A DNA stretch of 64,000 nt from CAWCWN01 sp963799245 (GCA_963799245.1 CAWCWN010000003.1:2480001-2544000); one strand, 5' to 3'; counted from the first letter of the stretch, positions 1-9,787 are shown. Notes: generated by a model from the sequence alone, not told the origin. A program made the numbers and translations.

Positions 1-2
1 TT

Positions 3-1184
3 GGCTATCCCGCTGTTCGCTTTCATCTGAGCAGCGAAGAACAGGTTGTTTTGCAGACGGGCGGCGCAGGCGATGTAACGACCACCCTGGCAGAGCTTTA
101 TCACCTGCCGCTGGCAGAGATGCTGCATCCCATCGCACCCTTTGAGAGCGAGCACTACACCCTGCATGGCTATATCGGCAACAGGGCTCTGGCGCAGAGC
201 AGTCGCCAGCATATGATGCTGTTTGTGAATGGTCGCTGGGTGCAATCGCGCCAGCTGCAGGATGCGCTGGAGGCAGGCTATCGCGGCCTTCTGCCCAGGG
301 GCAGGCACCCCCTGCTAGTCCTGTATCTGAGCCTGCCGGCTGAGGAACTCGATGTCAATGTCCATCCCGCCAAAACCGAGGTAAAGTTTCTCCACGCGGC
401 CGAGGTCACAGCCGCTTTGAGCGCGGCTGTGCGCTCTGTGTTGGAGCGCAGTCCGGCTTTGCCCGCTTCGCCAGATTTCCCTGGGCCCGAACTGGTCTAT
501 CAACGGCGCCTGCCCGGACCTCGCCGGCGGGGTCTGCGCATTGCCGAAGGCTCCGCCGGCTATCGCAGCGAAACTATCCCCCCGACGGACTCCGCAGTAC
601 TGGCGGACCTGCGCCCTCTGGCGCAATTGCAGCGGGCGGTAATCCTTGGCGAGGCGCCCGATGGCGGCTTATATCTCATTGACCAGCATCGCGCTCACGA
701 ACGTGTCATCTACGAGCACCTGCGATCACAACATCTCGGACTGCGCGCGGGCGAGGGAGAGGGCTGGGCAGACTCCCACCTTTTATTGGAGCCGGTGATC
801 GTCGAATTAAAGGGCCACCAGGCCGAATTGTTCGAGCAACGCCTGCCGATCCTGCGCGATCTGGGGCTGGAGTGCGAACGTTTTGGCGGGCGCAGCTTCC
901 TGGTCCGCTCCGTTCCTTCTGGCGAGGGCCAGCAACAACTGGCTGGCCACCTGCACGAACTGGTGGAGGCGGCAGCCGAGGATAGTACTGACTGGGAAGA
1001 TCATTTACTCATCAGCCTTGCCTGCCGTTCGGCGCTGCGCCGGGGGCGTGAGCTTGGAACTGATGAGCAGAGCGCGCTGCTTAAAGCGCTGGCCGCAGTC
1101 AGTGCGCCCGCCGTTTGTCCGCATGGCAGTCCTATTCTCCTGCATTACAGTCGCACATTTCTGGTCGACACATTCGACTGGTAA
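3..1184 (+). CDS. mutL: DNA mismatch repair protein MutL, C-terminal part (5' end outside window)
   Basis: The reading frame is open to the left edge, so the TTG at 51 is not the real start. Upstream codons read GYPAVRFHLSSEEQ, typical of the middle of MutL. Visible are the end of the N-terminal ATPase region (HPAKTEVKF), a short linker, and the C-terminal dimerisation/endonuclease domain. The endonuclease-type motif reads DQHRAHERVIYE near 681-716; the family form is DQHA(X)2E(X)4E, so the Ala is Arg here. Later metal-site motifs ACRSA and CPHGSP (1116-1133) are present. This pattern suggests a MutL with nicking activity, as in bacteria lacking MutH. MutL couples MutS mismatch recognition to strand excision. 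It converges on the next gene. Confidence 0.93.
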   Translation, partial: GYPAVRFHLSSEEQVVLQTGGAGDVTTTLAELYHLPLAEMLHPIAPFESEHYTLHGYIGNRALAQSSRQHMMLFVNGRWVQSRQLQDALEAGYRGLLPRGRHPLLVLYLSLPAEELDVNVHPAKTEVKFLHAAEVTAALSAAVRSVLERSPALPASPDFPGPELVYQRRLPGPRRRGLRIAEGSAGYRSETIPPTDSAVLADLRPLAQLQRAVILGEAPDGGLYLIDQHRAHERVIYEHLRSQHLGLRAGEGEGWADSHLLLEPVIVELKGHQAELFEQRLPILRDLGLECERFGGRSFLVRSVPSGEGQQQLAGHLHELVEAAAEDSTDWEDHLLISLACRSALRRGRELGTDEQSALLKALAAVSAPAVCPHGSPILLHYSRTFLVDTFDW

Positions 1185-1285
1185 TGGGTCATAAAACAGG
1201 GGGCGGCGCAGAAATTCCAGATATTCACTGCTCGGCGAGTAACTGCGAAAAATCAAAGGCCTGCATGTTATTCTCCTCATAGCAT

Positions 1286-2095
1286 TCACATGAACCGCAG
1301 CAGAGTGTCGGCTATTATGAAAAACACGATGTCGAGCGCCAATAAAAGGAGCAGCACTAAATTAATATGGGTAGCAATTGAGGAGGTCGCCTGCAGGGTC
1401 ACGGTGTTAAAGACAAGGTATTTGCTGTAGCAGAGGGCAATGAGGGTCAGGGTGCCAAGCAGGAGGAAGGTGATGACAAACCAGCGGGCGCCGCGCCAGT
1501 CCTGGCGACTGGGCCAGAGTTCGGATGTAACCGTGAGAATAAGGTAGGGAGCGAAAATAAGTGTCCACCACGGCCAGCCCGGTCGTAAAATGTGCAGCAG
1601 GCGAATATCCCAGAGGCTATAGCCAGTGGCTACCCAGTAGAGGAAGGCCAGAGCAAGGATGCCGCCAAAGAGAGGGGCGATGGCGCTTAAACCATCACCA
1701 ACATAGCTCATGAATTTGCCCTGCGGCCGCACATATTGTACCTCCCCGAGTTGGAGCGATTGCCTGCCGCTGCTCCTCATGCTGCGGCCGTTAGGACCTC
1801 GCTGGGCCATCGGCTTGATGCGGAAGAGCGCGATACTCGTAATGCGGAAGCCGAAGGGGGTGAACAGCAGGACGACGCAGGCGTGACTGAGTTCGTGGAG
1901 GATGACGCCGGGAGCATTCATCCAGAACCAGATCATCAGGCCGCGTTCACCGCGTAATTTGTAGCCGATTGTATCAACTCGCTTGCGCAGCTCCCTGCGC
2001 GTGAAGCGTAGCAGCATAAACAGGACAAAGACCCCGGCGATAACTAGCCAAGGCGCGTACGGGGCAATCTGTGCTGCTATACTCTGCTGATCCAT
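1286..2095 (-). CDS. M50-like membrane zinc metalloprotease, hypothetical
   Basis: A 269-residue, very hydrophobic protein with about six predicted membrane segments. A zinc-protease motif HELSH lies at residues 67-71, at the end of a membrane segment, as in site-2 proteases (M50). A following loop rich in Arg and Gly separates it from further helices. I could not find an obvious second zinc ligand motif (NPDG/LDG), so activity is inferred from HExxH in a membrane context. Family members cleave membrane substrates or act as housekeeping membrane proteases. It ends the leftward run and converges on mutL. Its start at 2095 has no competing upstream ATG. No partner gene gives a substrate. Confidence 0.7.
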   Translation of the reverse strand: MDQQSIAAQIAPYAPWLVIAGVFVLFMLLRFTRRELRKRVDTIGYKLRGERGLMIWFWMNAPGVILHELSHACVVLLFTPFGFRITSIALFRIKPMAQRGPNGRSMRSSGRQSLQLGEVQYVRPQGKFMSYVGDGLSAIAPLFGGILALAFLYWVATGYSLWDIRLLHILRPGWPWWTLIFAPYLILTVTSELWPSRQDWRGARWFVITFLLLGTLTLIALCYSKYLVFNTVTLQATSSIATHINLVLLLLLALDIVFFIIADTLLRFM

Positions 2096-2225
2096 AGGTC
2101 CCTTATGCTAAGCTCTCCGTCACACATACTACGTTGTTCGTTTCTTCTTTCTCGATCTGGCGCTGCCACAGGCGGCTCATCCTCTCATCTATTGTAGTTG
2201 CAATGGGCGTCATGGTCAAGCTTGC

Positions 2226-3641
2226 TTATGACTGGGTGGGCAGTTTGTCTTGCGCGGCCAGAATTTCCTCGAGCTTTTGCCGGCGGGCAGCTTCGGACTT
2301 TGGATGTTTATGCAGGTAGTACTGGCCCCACACGCTAAAGGCAAGAATACATCCAGACAACAGGTACAGGACGCGATCGAGGCCGAAATTATCGGCGATG
2401 GCGCCGATGAAGAGGATGACAGGAATACCTGCGGCGTTGTAGAGCATAAGCTGCAGAGCCAGGACGCGGCCTTTGATCCAATCGGGCGTCAATTCCTGAA
2501 TCGCGGTTTGCGCGGGAATATTGATAAAATCGAGGGCAAAGCCCGCTATGAACATGAGCAGCGCGACGCCTACGAGTAGGACAGGGTTTGTATTCCAACT
2601 AGATGGTTGGAGCGTCTTCGCCAGCAAGGTTGAGAGGGGCAAGAGCGCGGTGACGCAGGTCAGGGCGAGACAGCCGATAAGTACGGCGCGTGATTTGCCC
2701 AGGCGCTGGGCGATGCGTGGCATCAGTATTGAACCAATCACCAGGCCGATACCGGCCGGGGCGAAGATAAAGGCCATGGCGTTGGCTGGAAGCAGCAGCA
2801 GCTTGGTGACGATCGGGGTAGCCAGCTGGCCGATCACCAGCAGCAAGACGCCCGCAAATGAGAGTTGTACAACCGCTAAGTAGAGCCGTTTATTGCGCCG
2901 GATAAAAGCCCAGCCCTGGACTATCTCGGTCCACAAGCCTTTTACTACTCCCAGACCACCCTGCGAGCTGGCGGAGCCGCGAACCTTGTGTGTAGGCTCC
3001 GCCAGCTTTGATGCTGGCAGCATGAAGGTGAGTACGGCACAGACACCGTACAGAAGCGCAATCAGTATGTACAGGCTCTCGATGGGCTGGATGGCCAGGC
3101 CGGCGACCCTGATGGTCGGCATGAGGCTCAGGATGATGGGGGCGAGGATAATAAAACCGAGGGCCTGCGAGAGCATGAAGGTGATATTGAACAATGAGAG
3201 CGCGGGCATCAATTCTTCTTCGCCCACCAGTAAGGGAATGGATGAGCCTTCAGCAGGGGTAAAGAACTGGCCGATCGACGAGATCAAAAGGGTCAGTAGG
3301 TAAACGGGAACAAGCTGGTGACGGTCGATGAGCAGGGAGATGGCGAAGACAAAGGTCGCGAGCGCGCGCAAGCAGTTGCTGCCCCAGAGCACAAGACGTT
3401 TATCCATGCGATCAACGTAGACGCCGGCGGGCGCGCCAAAAATCACCGCGGGCACGCTAAAGCAGATGATGCCGAGGCCGACCAGCGTGGTCGAGCCCGT
3501 AACCTCTTCAATCAGTACGAGCAGGGCATAATTTGAGGCGTAGAAGATGGTCATGGAGATGAGTTGGGCCAGCCAGATCAGCAGAAAGTCTCTATTGTGA
3601 AGAAGAGCGTTAAATCGCCCATCGCGAGCCTTTGCAGCCAT
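2226..3641 (-). CDS. MFS transporter (drug/macrolide efflux-like)
   Basis: A 471-residue integral membrane protein with about twelve hydrophobic segments and the usual MFS layout of two six-helix halves. The signature loop after helix 2 reads GVYVDRMDKRLVLW, close to the MFS A-motif (GxxxDRxGRR). It most resembles the MFS_3 / enterobactin-exporter type that often exports drugs or small lipophiles. The C-terminal tail is charged and cytosolic. It lies in the same direction as the genes on both sides, with about 130 bases on each side, so co-transcription with the M50-like gene is possible but not shown. Substrate cannot be deduced. Confidence 0.85.
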   Translation of the reverse strand: MAAKARDGRFNALLHNRDFLLIWLAQLISMTIFYASNYALLVLIEEVTGSTTLVGLGIICFSVPAVIFGAPAGVYVDRMDKRLVLWGSNCLRALATFVFAISLLIDRHQLVPVYLLTLLISSIGQFFTPAEGSSIPLLVGEEELMPALSLFNITFMLSQALGFIILAPIILSLMPTIRVAGLAIQPIESLYILIALLYGVCAVLTFMLPASKLAEPTHKVRGSASSQGGLGVVKGLWTEIVQGWAFIRRNKRLYLAVVQLSFAGVLLLVIGQLATPIVTKLLLLPANAMAFIFAPAGIGLVIGSILMPRIAQRLGKSRAVLIGCLALTCVTALLPLSTLLAKTLQPSSWNTNPVLLVGVALLMFIAGFALDFINIPAQTAIQELTPDWIKGRVLALQLMLYNAAGIPVILFIGAIADNFGLDRVLYLLSGCILAFSVWGQYYLHKHPKSEAARRQKLEEILAAQDKLPTQS

Positions 3642-3773
3642 CCTGTAATCTCCTCATGTCCGACCGAAAATACTTGCTCATCCTGCTTGAGATACATATG
3701 AGCTATCTCAAGCGGAACGAGATTCTCTAAAAGCAGACTTTTAGATGAAATCCCCTCGCTGCTCCATACATAG

Positions 3774-3995
3774 TCATGACGATGACACGTCGGCATCCGG
3801 GTTATGTAAGCGTGGCAGCATCTGCTTCGTGCGGCGCTCGACCTCCGAACGCGGGAGCAGCACACGCCGGCCACATTTTTCACAACTTAAACCGATATCT
3901 GCGCCCAGGCGTACGACGACCCAATCGTAGTTGCCACATGGGTGCGGCTTGCGCAGGCGCAGGCGGTCTCCTATTTCAAGATGCATGGGTGCCAT
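3774..3995 (-). CDS. DUF951 family protein
   Basis: A small protein of about 73 residues. The family core GDRLRLRKPHPCG ... GADIGLSCEKCGRR is clear, with three conserved Cys (one in KPHPCG and a CxxC) that may form a metal or nucleic-acid-binding knuckle. An open frame continues upstream to 4055, but similarity begins at the Met at 3995 or 3986, so I prefer the later start. It overlaps the 3' end of nadD by about 20 bases, which suggests translational coupling. DUF951 proteins are small, widespread in Gram-positive bacteria and Chloroflexi, and of unknown function. Confidence 0.85.
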   Translation of the reverse strand: MAPMHLEIGDRLRLRKPHPCGNYDWVVVRLGADIGLSCEKCGRRVLLPRSEVERRTKQMLPRLHNPDADVSSS

Positions 3996-4656
3996 TGGTA
4001 ACTCTGCCTTCTGTCCTTTGACTGTACAGGCCATGTTCAGCGATATAGCGCTCAACGGCCTCCGGTATCTGATATTTCACGGGTCGACCCTCGGCCACGC
4101 GCTGGCGCAGGTCGGTGGCGGAGATCTCCAGTTGCGGCGCGGGCATGCTGAGCATGCGTTGCCTGAGCATGGGGAGCCGTTGCTCCAGGCGTGAACGATA
4201 CTGCGGCGCCTCCTCATACCCGGGGCGATGCACGGCGACCAGGTGGGTTACCTGCTCCAGGATCCTCTCCGGCTCGAACCAGCTGCTCAACTCTTCTAAA
4301 CTATCCCAGCCGATCACAAAATAGAGCGCGACCTCTTCACCCCACCACTGGCGCAGCAGGCGCAGTGTGTCAACCGTATATGATGGGCCAGGTCGATCCA
4401 GGTCAACCAGCGAGATCGAGAAATGCGGGTTCGAGCTTATTGCCAGCTCGAGCATCGCCAGGCGGTGATGCGCAGGCGTGATGAAGTCACCTTGCTTGTG
4501 CGGCGGTTGGCCAGCGGGTACAAAGAACATCTCAGCCAGGTCGAGCCTGGCGCGTACCTCTTCGGCAACTACCAGGTGACCATAATGAATGGGATCAAAT
4601 GTTCCTCCCATCAGGCCGATGCGCTGTGTGCCTGGAATGGTCCCAATGCTATTCAA
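3976..4656 (-). CDS. nadD: Nicotinate-nucleotide adenylyltransferase NadD
   Basis: Converts nicotinic acid mononucleotide and ATP to deamido-NAD, the penultimate step of NAD synthesis, in the cytosol. The nucleotidyltransferase signature GGTFDPIHYGHL is at residues 17-28. The PAGQPPHK loop follows near residue 50, and the C-terminal ISATDLR motif matches the family's ISSTxIR. At 226 residues it is slightly longer than usual because of about 12 extra N-terminal residues. It sits 38 bases after the MscS gene and overlaps the DUF951 gene, consistent with a leftward operon. NAD kinase is encoded elsewhere in the window. Confidence 0.95.
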   Translation of the reverse strand: MNSIGTIPGTQRIGLMGGTFDPIHYGHLVVAEEVRARLDLAEMFFVPAGQPPHKQGDFITPAHHRLAMLELAISSNPHFSISLVDLDRPGPSYTVDTLRLLRQWWGEEVALYFVIGWDSLEELSSWFEPERILEQVTHLVAVHRPGYEEAPQYRSRLEQRLPMLRQRMLSMPAPQLEISATDLRQRVAEGRPVKYQIPEAVERYIAEHGLYSQRTEGRVTNGTHAS

Positions 4657-4694
4657 TGCTTTCTCTCTCCTGCGGGAAACAGTTCATGTAGCTA

Positions 4695-5720
4695 TTATAC
4701 ATTGCCCGCTGACTCAAGGACTGTGAAATCGGCATTGGGAAGTACTGTACGCAGAGTACACATTACTTCCGACACGGTAACAAGCTGGCGATTCTCGACC
4801 CAGAAACGTAGTGTGAGCGTCATCTTTTCACCCTCATACCCACTGATGAAAATTGTCGGCTCAGGTTTCACCATCACAGTCTCGATCTCCGCTAGCGTCT
4901 GCAGTATCAAAGCTGGCGTTTTCTCCTGCTGGTAGTTCTCCTGCGGCATGGTGATCGCGATGGTTGCGCGCCTCTCACCGTAGTAGGTGGTATTGATGAC
5001 GATGCCACCAAAGACCAGGGCATTGGGGATGGTGACCTGCTCTCCGCTGACGAGGCGCAGTCTTGTGGCGCGAATCAGGATGTCTTCAACTTTACCCGTA
5101 TAGTTGGCGGTGCTGATCTCGTCACCAATATGAAAGGGGCGCTCCGAGAGAATATATAAGCCCGCCACGAGGTCTTTGAGGATATCCTGGATGGCGAAGG
5201 CCCCGGCTACGGCCAGCGCACTGATGACCGCCACGGGAACGGCTATGGAGACCTGCCACAGTGAGAGGATCCAGAAGACGGCGATAATCAGTGTGATAAT
5301 GTAAAAGATGCGGCCAATCAACGTGCGCAGGTTGATGTCAAGGTGGCCCTGGCTTCTAATCATCAGCTTAAATAATGTGCGCGCAATGCCTATCCCTATA
5401 AGCAGGATCAGCAGCGTGCCGATCAGATTCCAGATCAGGGTGGTAAAGTCGGGCAGGTGGAACTGATTTTTTATGTAGTAATCCCACCACGCTTTCAAGT
5501 GCTGGGTATTAGCGGGATTCAGGATAAAGGGCGAGATTGCGCCGGCCACGATCAGGGGCAGTATGACAACAATCACTCCCAGGGTCTGGATCAACCAGTT
5601 ATCCAGGAACGTCTCTTTCAACCAGTGTACTAGTAAGCGCCGCAGAAGCAGACCTATAGACAGGGCAAGCAGTAAGATTAAAACGGTGATTACAATGTGA
5701 GCCGTCAGGCTAACGTCCAT
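4695..5720 (-). CDS. MscS-family mechanosensitive ion channel
   Basis: A 341-residue membrane protein with four N-terminal hydrophobic segments, then the conserved pore-lining helix and beta domain. The sequence AGAFAIQDILKDLVAG matches the Gly/Ala-rich TM3 of MscS. PFHIGDEIS followed by the beta-sandwich and a C-terminal alpha/beta domain completes the fold. Such channels open when membrane tension rises and release solutes during osmotic downshift. The gene lies between maf and nadD in the same direction, but those neighbours give no functional link. The start at 5720 is the only Met before the first hydrophobic segment. Confidence 0.92.
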   Translation of the reverse strand: MDVSLTAHIVITVLILLLALSIGLLLRRLLVHWLKETFLDNWLIQTLGVIVVILPLIVAGAISPFILNPANTQHLKAWWDYYIKNQFHLPDFTTLIWNLIGTLLILLIGIGIARTLFKLMIRSQGHLDINLRTLIGRIFYIITLIIAVFWILSLWQVSIAVPVAVISALAVAGAFAIQDILKDLVAGLYILSERPFHIGDEISTANYTGKVEDILIRATRLRLVSGEQVTIPNALVFGGIVINTTYYGERRATIAITMPQENYQQEKTPALILQTLAEIETVMVKPEPTIFISGYEGEKMTLTLRFWVENRQLVTVSEVMCTLRTVLPNADFTVLESAGNV

Positions 5721-5822
5721 ACTGAATATTTATCTCCTTAATTCCGCTCGCCTATTACCTGCCTCCCAGGCAGGGTGGCCACTCTCGTGGCTACCTATTA
5801 CCTCTCCCCCGGAGAGGGTGGG

Positions 5823-6506
5823 TCAGGCGAGCGGAGCAGTAGCCTCCTGTTGCAGCTGGCAGTGCTCGGACCATGGGCAGCCCTCCTGTTCACTGCCGCC
5901 CGCAGGCGGCCGCACGTCGAACTCGGCCAGCAGGTCAACCAGCGTACAGAGGGGCAGGCCCACCACGTTGAGGTAACAGCCAGCGATATGCGCTGTGGGT
6001 TGGAAGGCCGCGTGCTGTATGCCATAGGCCCCGGCTTTATCAAGCGGATCGCCTGAAGCGATATACGCTGCTATCTCCTCTTCACTGTAAGGACGCATGC
6101 GGACGGGGGTCATACAGCTGGCGCTGCGCAGCTGGATTTCTCCGCCGACGTCCTTACTTACTACGATGCCGGTCACGACACGGTGCCAGCGATCGCGCAG
6201 GCTGAGCAACAGCTCCCGCGCATGCGCGGGAGCGCGCGGCTTGCCCAGTTCTTTGCCGTCGAGCAGGACCGTCGTGTCGGCCGTCACCACGATGCGGCCC
6301 GCGGCTTCAGGCAGGGTATGGGCCCCTCTGGCCTTCTGTTCGGCAAGCCAGCTGGCGAGTCTCTCGAGGGGACCGTGATAGCGCTCCAGCAGGACCTCTT
6401 CGTCGATGGGTGGGACACATACCTCGTAGGGTAAGCCAAGCACTGCAAGGATCTGCCTGCGGCGTGGTGACGCTGAAGCCAGCAACAGGGGCAGCGATGT
6501 CATCAT
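5823..6506 (-). CDS. maf: Maf-like nucleoside triphosphate pyrophosphatase
   Basis: Hydrolyses non-canonical or modified nucleoside triphosphates to monophosphates, a house-cleaning activity. The signature SASPRRRQIL lies at the N-terminus. The catalytic region TADTTVLLDG...LGKP and the later DPLDKAGAYGIQ motif are intact. An open frame extends upstream to 6824, but that extension is antisense to the methyltransferase gene. The real start is one of two ATGs at 6506/6503, overlapping the methyltransferase stop as ATGATGA, so translation is probably coupled. The C-terminal tail after FDVRPPAGGSEQ is longer and more polar than in typical Maf. Confidence 0.92.
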   Translation of the reverse strand: MMTSLPLLLASASPRRRQILAVLGLPYEVCVPPIDEEVLLERYHGPLERLASWLAEQKARGAHTLPEAAGRIVVTADTTVLLDGKELGKPRAPAHARELLLSLRDRWHRVVTGIVVSKDVGGEIQLRSASCMTPVRMRPYSEEEIAAYIASGDPLDKAGAYGIQHAAFQPTAHIAGCYLNVVGLPLCTLVDLLAEFDVRPPAGGSEQEGCPWSEHCQLQQEATAPLA

Positions 6507-7801
6507 TGTGCGCGCTCCAGGACGGCAACGCATTCGATATGTGCCGTCTGTGGAAACATATCGAGTGGCTGCACCGAGTGTAAGGCGTAAACAGGGTACT
6601 GGTGACAGAGTATATTGAGATCGCGCGCAAGGGTTGCTGGCTCGCAGGAGACATAGACGACCCACGCGGGGGGATGCCGCACCAGGGCGTCCAGCACAAC
6701 CTGCTGGCAGCCTGCGCGCGGCGGGTCGATTACCAGCCCATCCAGCTGAGCAGAAAGCCCGGGTAGGATTTCTTCCACCTTGCCCTTGAGCAGCTCCACA
6801 TTGTCGACCTCGCGTAGATTCCACTCGGCATCTTTAATGGCGCTGGCCGACTCTTCAATCGCGATGACCTTTGCCACCTGGCGCGCCAGCAGCAGGGCAA
6901 ACGTACCCACGCCGCAATAAGCGTCGACCACCGTGAGCGGGTGCAGACCAGCTCCCAGTAAACCCTCGAGCACCAGGCGGACCATGCGTTCCGCCTGGGC
7001 CGTGTTCGTCTGGAAGAACGAACTTGGACGAATACGGAACGTTGCACATGCCAGTGACTCCTCCATGGTTTCGGCGCGGACATCAAGGCCGGCCGCGTTC
7101 AGCTGCTCTATCACCTGCGCCTGCGGCCGGGGTTGAATAAGCAGCTGACGCGTGGCGCTGCCACAGCGTATCAGAACCTGTGGGCGCTCGTTGGGCTGCT
7201 GGCTAATACAGCCCAGGGCTGTATTAATGTAAGGATGCGCGATTGGGCAGGCTGTTAGAGGCAGAACGTGATGGTTGCCGCGCGCGGTCAAGCCCGCCTG
7301 GCCGCTGCGGCTTACTGAGAAACGCATGTGGTTGCGGTAGTGCCACGGCTCGGCGCAGCCCACCGCTGGCAGCATGGGCGGCTCGGCAAATCCCTCTGCC
7401 TGTAACAGCCCTCTAACGACCGAACGTTTCCACTCCAACTGAGCCTCGTAGCGCATATGCTGGAGCTGGCAGCCTCCACAGGTACCAAAAACCGCGCAGG
7501 GCGCCTGCACCCTTAATGCTGAAGGCTCATGGATCTCTGTAATCCAGATGCGCGGGGGTCGTGGCCGCCCGCGAAGCTTACGGCGGCTGCGCCTGCCCGG
7601 TCGACGCGCGGGTAACGCATCGAGAGCGATAGTGACATGTTCTCCGGGCAGACCGGCGGGTACTGAGAACGTACGGGTCACACTATTCCCCTCTTCATCC
7701 TTTACATCGAGCTCGGCGCTGGCATCGCCAGCACGCGTCAGAGCGCCGAGGGTAACGCTATGATAGGTTATACGTTGTTGTTCCTGTTCTTGTTCGATCA
7801 T
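6503..7801 (-). CDS. rlmD: 23S rRNA (uracil-C5)-methyltransferase, RlmD/RumA type
   Basis: A 432-residue TrmA/RumA-family enzyme that transfers methyl from S-adenosylmethionine to C5 of a uracil in rRNA. An N-terminal TRAM-like beta barrel (about residues 1-90) is followed by a Cys cluster, CAVFGTCGGCQLQH, expected to bind a 4Fe-4S centre. The SAM domain has VDAYCGVGTFALLLA. The C-terminal catalytic motifs IDPPRAGC and YVSCEPATLARDL include the Cys nucleophile of the SCxP/SCEP element. The exact target uridine (1939 or 747) cannot be told. It overlaps maf at its 3' end and the TPR gene at its 5' end (ATGA), so three genes are coupled. Confidence 0.92.
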   Translation of the reverse strand: MIEQEQEQQRITYHSVTLGALTRAGDASAELDVKDEEGNSVTRTFSVPAGLPGEHVTIALDALPARRPGRRSRRKLRGRPRPPRIWITEIHEPSALRVQAPCAVFGTCGGCQLQHMRYEAQLEWKRSVVRGLLQAEGFAEPPMLPAVGCAEPWHYRNHMRFSVSRSGQAGLTARGNHHVLPLTACPIAHPYINTALGCISQQPNERPQVLIRCGSATRQLLIQPRPQAQVIEQLNAAGLDVRAETMEESLACATFRIRPSSFFQTNTAQAERMVRLVLEGLLGAGLHPLTVVDAYCGVGTFALLLARQVAKVIAIEESASAIKDAEWNLREVDNVELLKGKVEEILPGLSAQLDGLVIDPPRAGCQQVVLDALVRHPPAWVVYVSCEPATLARDLNILCHQYPVYALHSVQPLDMFPQTAHIECVAVLERAQ

Positions 7802-9750
7802 TTCTTCTTACGCGCTTTTTTACGAGAACGTTGCTCCTCTTTGAGCAAATTAAGCATCTGACGATATAACTGGACCAGCTCCAGGTCGGGGTCGATCTCT
7901 TCTGCCTCATCCAGAAGCTCCTCAGCGTGTCGGATGTCGGTCTCCATGTATGTCGAGGCGAGCAGAACGAGCAGGTGGGCCGAGTCGGGATTAGCCTCAC
8001 TACCCTCCTTCAACAGGCTGCGGACCTCGCTGATCTGGTTGCGTTGCAGGTAAATATCGGTGAGTTCAGCATACGACTCCATGTCATCCGGCTGCACCTC
8101 GATGGCGCGCTTAAAGGCAGCGGTGGCCTCGTCGTCCTGCTCCAGCAGGCGGTAGGCGCGCCCAACGTTGTACCAGCCGCCGGAAAAATCCGCGACGAGA
8201 GCGACGGCGTGCTGGTACTGATCCAGGGCCTTGCTGAACTCGTCGCGTTGAATATACACTTCGCCCAGGGTGGTGGCTACGCTGGCCTCCTCTGAAGGCG
8301 TAAGTGTCAGGGCCTGGGCCTCGTGCAGCAGGTCCTCCGCTTCGTCAAACTTCTCTTCATCTCCGCTTTCCAGCAGGGTTTGCGCCAGCATGAGGTAGCT
8401 CATAACGTTTTTTTCAATGTTCAGCGAGCGGCGCAGCGCCTCCTCCGCGAGAGCCTGGAAACGCTCGCTGCGCTCCTGGTCCTCGATACTCCCCTCGCTC
8501 TCCTCGTCCTCTTCTTCCTCTGTGTAATAATCCTGGCTGAGCTGTATTTGTAGGGCGGCGATTTGCCGCAATGCGTCTGCCCGCAGGTCAGCGAACGTAT
8601 CCGCCACCTGCTCGAGATATACCAGCCCCAGCTCTAACTCACCCAGGAGTATGGCGCGCCCGGCGGCATCTAAATAGAGTGAGCGCTCCTGGGGCATCCG
8701 CCTGATCAGGGCATCATCGTAGTGAACGATTTGCAGCGACCGCCACATAATTTCATCGATGTACTGGTCGGCATCGGGATCGCTCGGCTGGTGCTGTGAT
8801 GTAATCTCTTCGATATACTTGTCGTGATCCTTGATGCGCTGCTGCAATGTCTCGCTTGAGAGGTCGCGAGCATTCAGCCCTTCATTCGTTATCTGCGCGA
8901 TGCGCCAGCGGTTCTCTTCCTGCACCAGGCTATGGCGTGTCCAGAACCACTGGCGTCCCGTCTCACTATAAGCGATTGTTGTCCGGGGTAGTTCTGGCAG
9001 CTGGTGTGTGGCGGAGCTCGGAACAAGTTCAAGCGACCACCCGCTCTCGACCTCTTTACGGGAGGCTGATGGCTGAGGTACATCCAGTTCACTTTGCCGC
9101 GTTTCGCTTTCGAACAGGAAGCTGGGCTCCAATCTCTGAGGGAGGGCGACCTCTGCCCATTCCTCGCGCCGCCTGACCCATTCTTCCTGTGTCAACCCTT
9201 CGCGCAACCTGCTATCGCCTGACAGCAGGTTGTAGGCGAATATAAAATCCTGCTCGGCCAGGGCCTCAATAAATTCGCTGACGACCTCTTCCGGCTCGAG
9301 ATCGAGGTCAAATTCTTCGTCATCCTCGCCGGCCTCGAGCTCCGAGAGCTCGGGCGAGTTCAATGCGGCTAGTTCGCTTTCGATCAGCTGGTCAAGCGCT
9401 ATAGCCCGTGGAATAGGTACGCTCCACTCCGGGTAAATCTTATGCTCTTGCAGGCGAAGAAGCGAGCGCCGTGCCTCTTTGCGCACGCTTTTTATCGGAC
9501 TGCACTCATTGAACGCGGTCAATACGTCGGCCGCATCACTGTGCCTTTCTTTTGCCAGGCTTTTGAGGAAGACTAGTTGTGTGGCCTCGGCAAATTCATC
9601 ACCGTCTGGTAGAATGGCCTCGACCTGCTGGACATCAGAGCTTGCGTGCAGCTTTGCGGCCATCTCGTGGTACCGGCCAAGGAAGATCTCGACCTGGACT
9701 TCATCAGCTGGCGAACTATCTTCCGGCTGCTTCTTTTTTTTATGCGACAC
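7798..9750 (-). CDS. TPR-repeat protein, paralogue 1
   Basis: A 650-residue soluble, acidic protein. Residues about 25-110 form an alpha-helical domain shared with the next gene (RYHEMAAKLH...KSVRKEARRSLLRL). A central region (about 150-330) has a SnoaL/NTF2-like flavour (VSEFIEALAEQDFIFAYNLL...WFWTRHSLVQEENRWRI). The last 220 residues hold about five TPR units, for example WYNVGRAYRLLEQDDEATAAF, ending in a Lys/Arg-rich tail. TPRs bind partner peptides; no enzymatic motif was found. Its stop overlaps the rlmD start (ATGA). With its paralogue it forms a tandem duplication whose role is unknown. Confidence 0.85.
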   Translation of the reverse strand: MSHKKKKQPEDSSPADEVQVEIFLGRYHEMAAKLHASSDVQQVEAILPDGDEFAEATQLVFLKSLAKERHSDAADVLTAFNECSPIKSVRKEARRSLLRLQEHKIYPEWSVPIPRAIALDQLIESELAALNSPELSELEAGEDDEEFDLDLEPEEVVSEFIEALAEQDFIFAYNLLSGDSRLREGLTQEEWVRRREEWAEVALPQRLEPSFLFESETRQSELDVPQPSASRKEVESGWSLELVPSSATHQLPELPRTTIAYSETGRQWFWTRHSLVQEENRWRIAQITNEGLNARDLSSETLQQRIKDHDKYIEEITSQHQPSDPDADQYIDEIMWRSLQIVHYDDALIRRMPQERSLYLDAAGRAILLGELELGLVYLEQVADTFADLRADALRQIAALQIQLSQDYYTEEEEDEESEGSIEDQERSERFQALAEEALRRSLNIEKNVMSYLMLAQTLLESGDEEKFDEAEDLLHEAQALTLTPSEEASVATTLGEVYIQRDEFSKALDQYQHAVALVADFSGGWYNVGRAYRLLEQDDEATAAFKRAIEVQPDDMESYAELTDIYLQRNQISEVRSLLKEGSEANPDSAHLLVLLASTYMETDIRHAEELLDEAEEIDPDLELVQLYRQMLNLLKEEQRSRKKARKKK

Positions 9751-9787
9751 GTAACACCTTCTCTTTATGCGTAACCAGACAACAACG

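Noticed and set aside
315..626. Minus-strand ORF inside mutL
   Set aside because: It is antisense to an intact conserved gene, has an unnatural composition and no ribosome-binding site.
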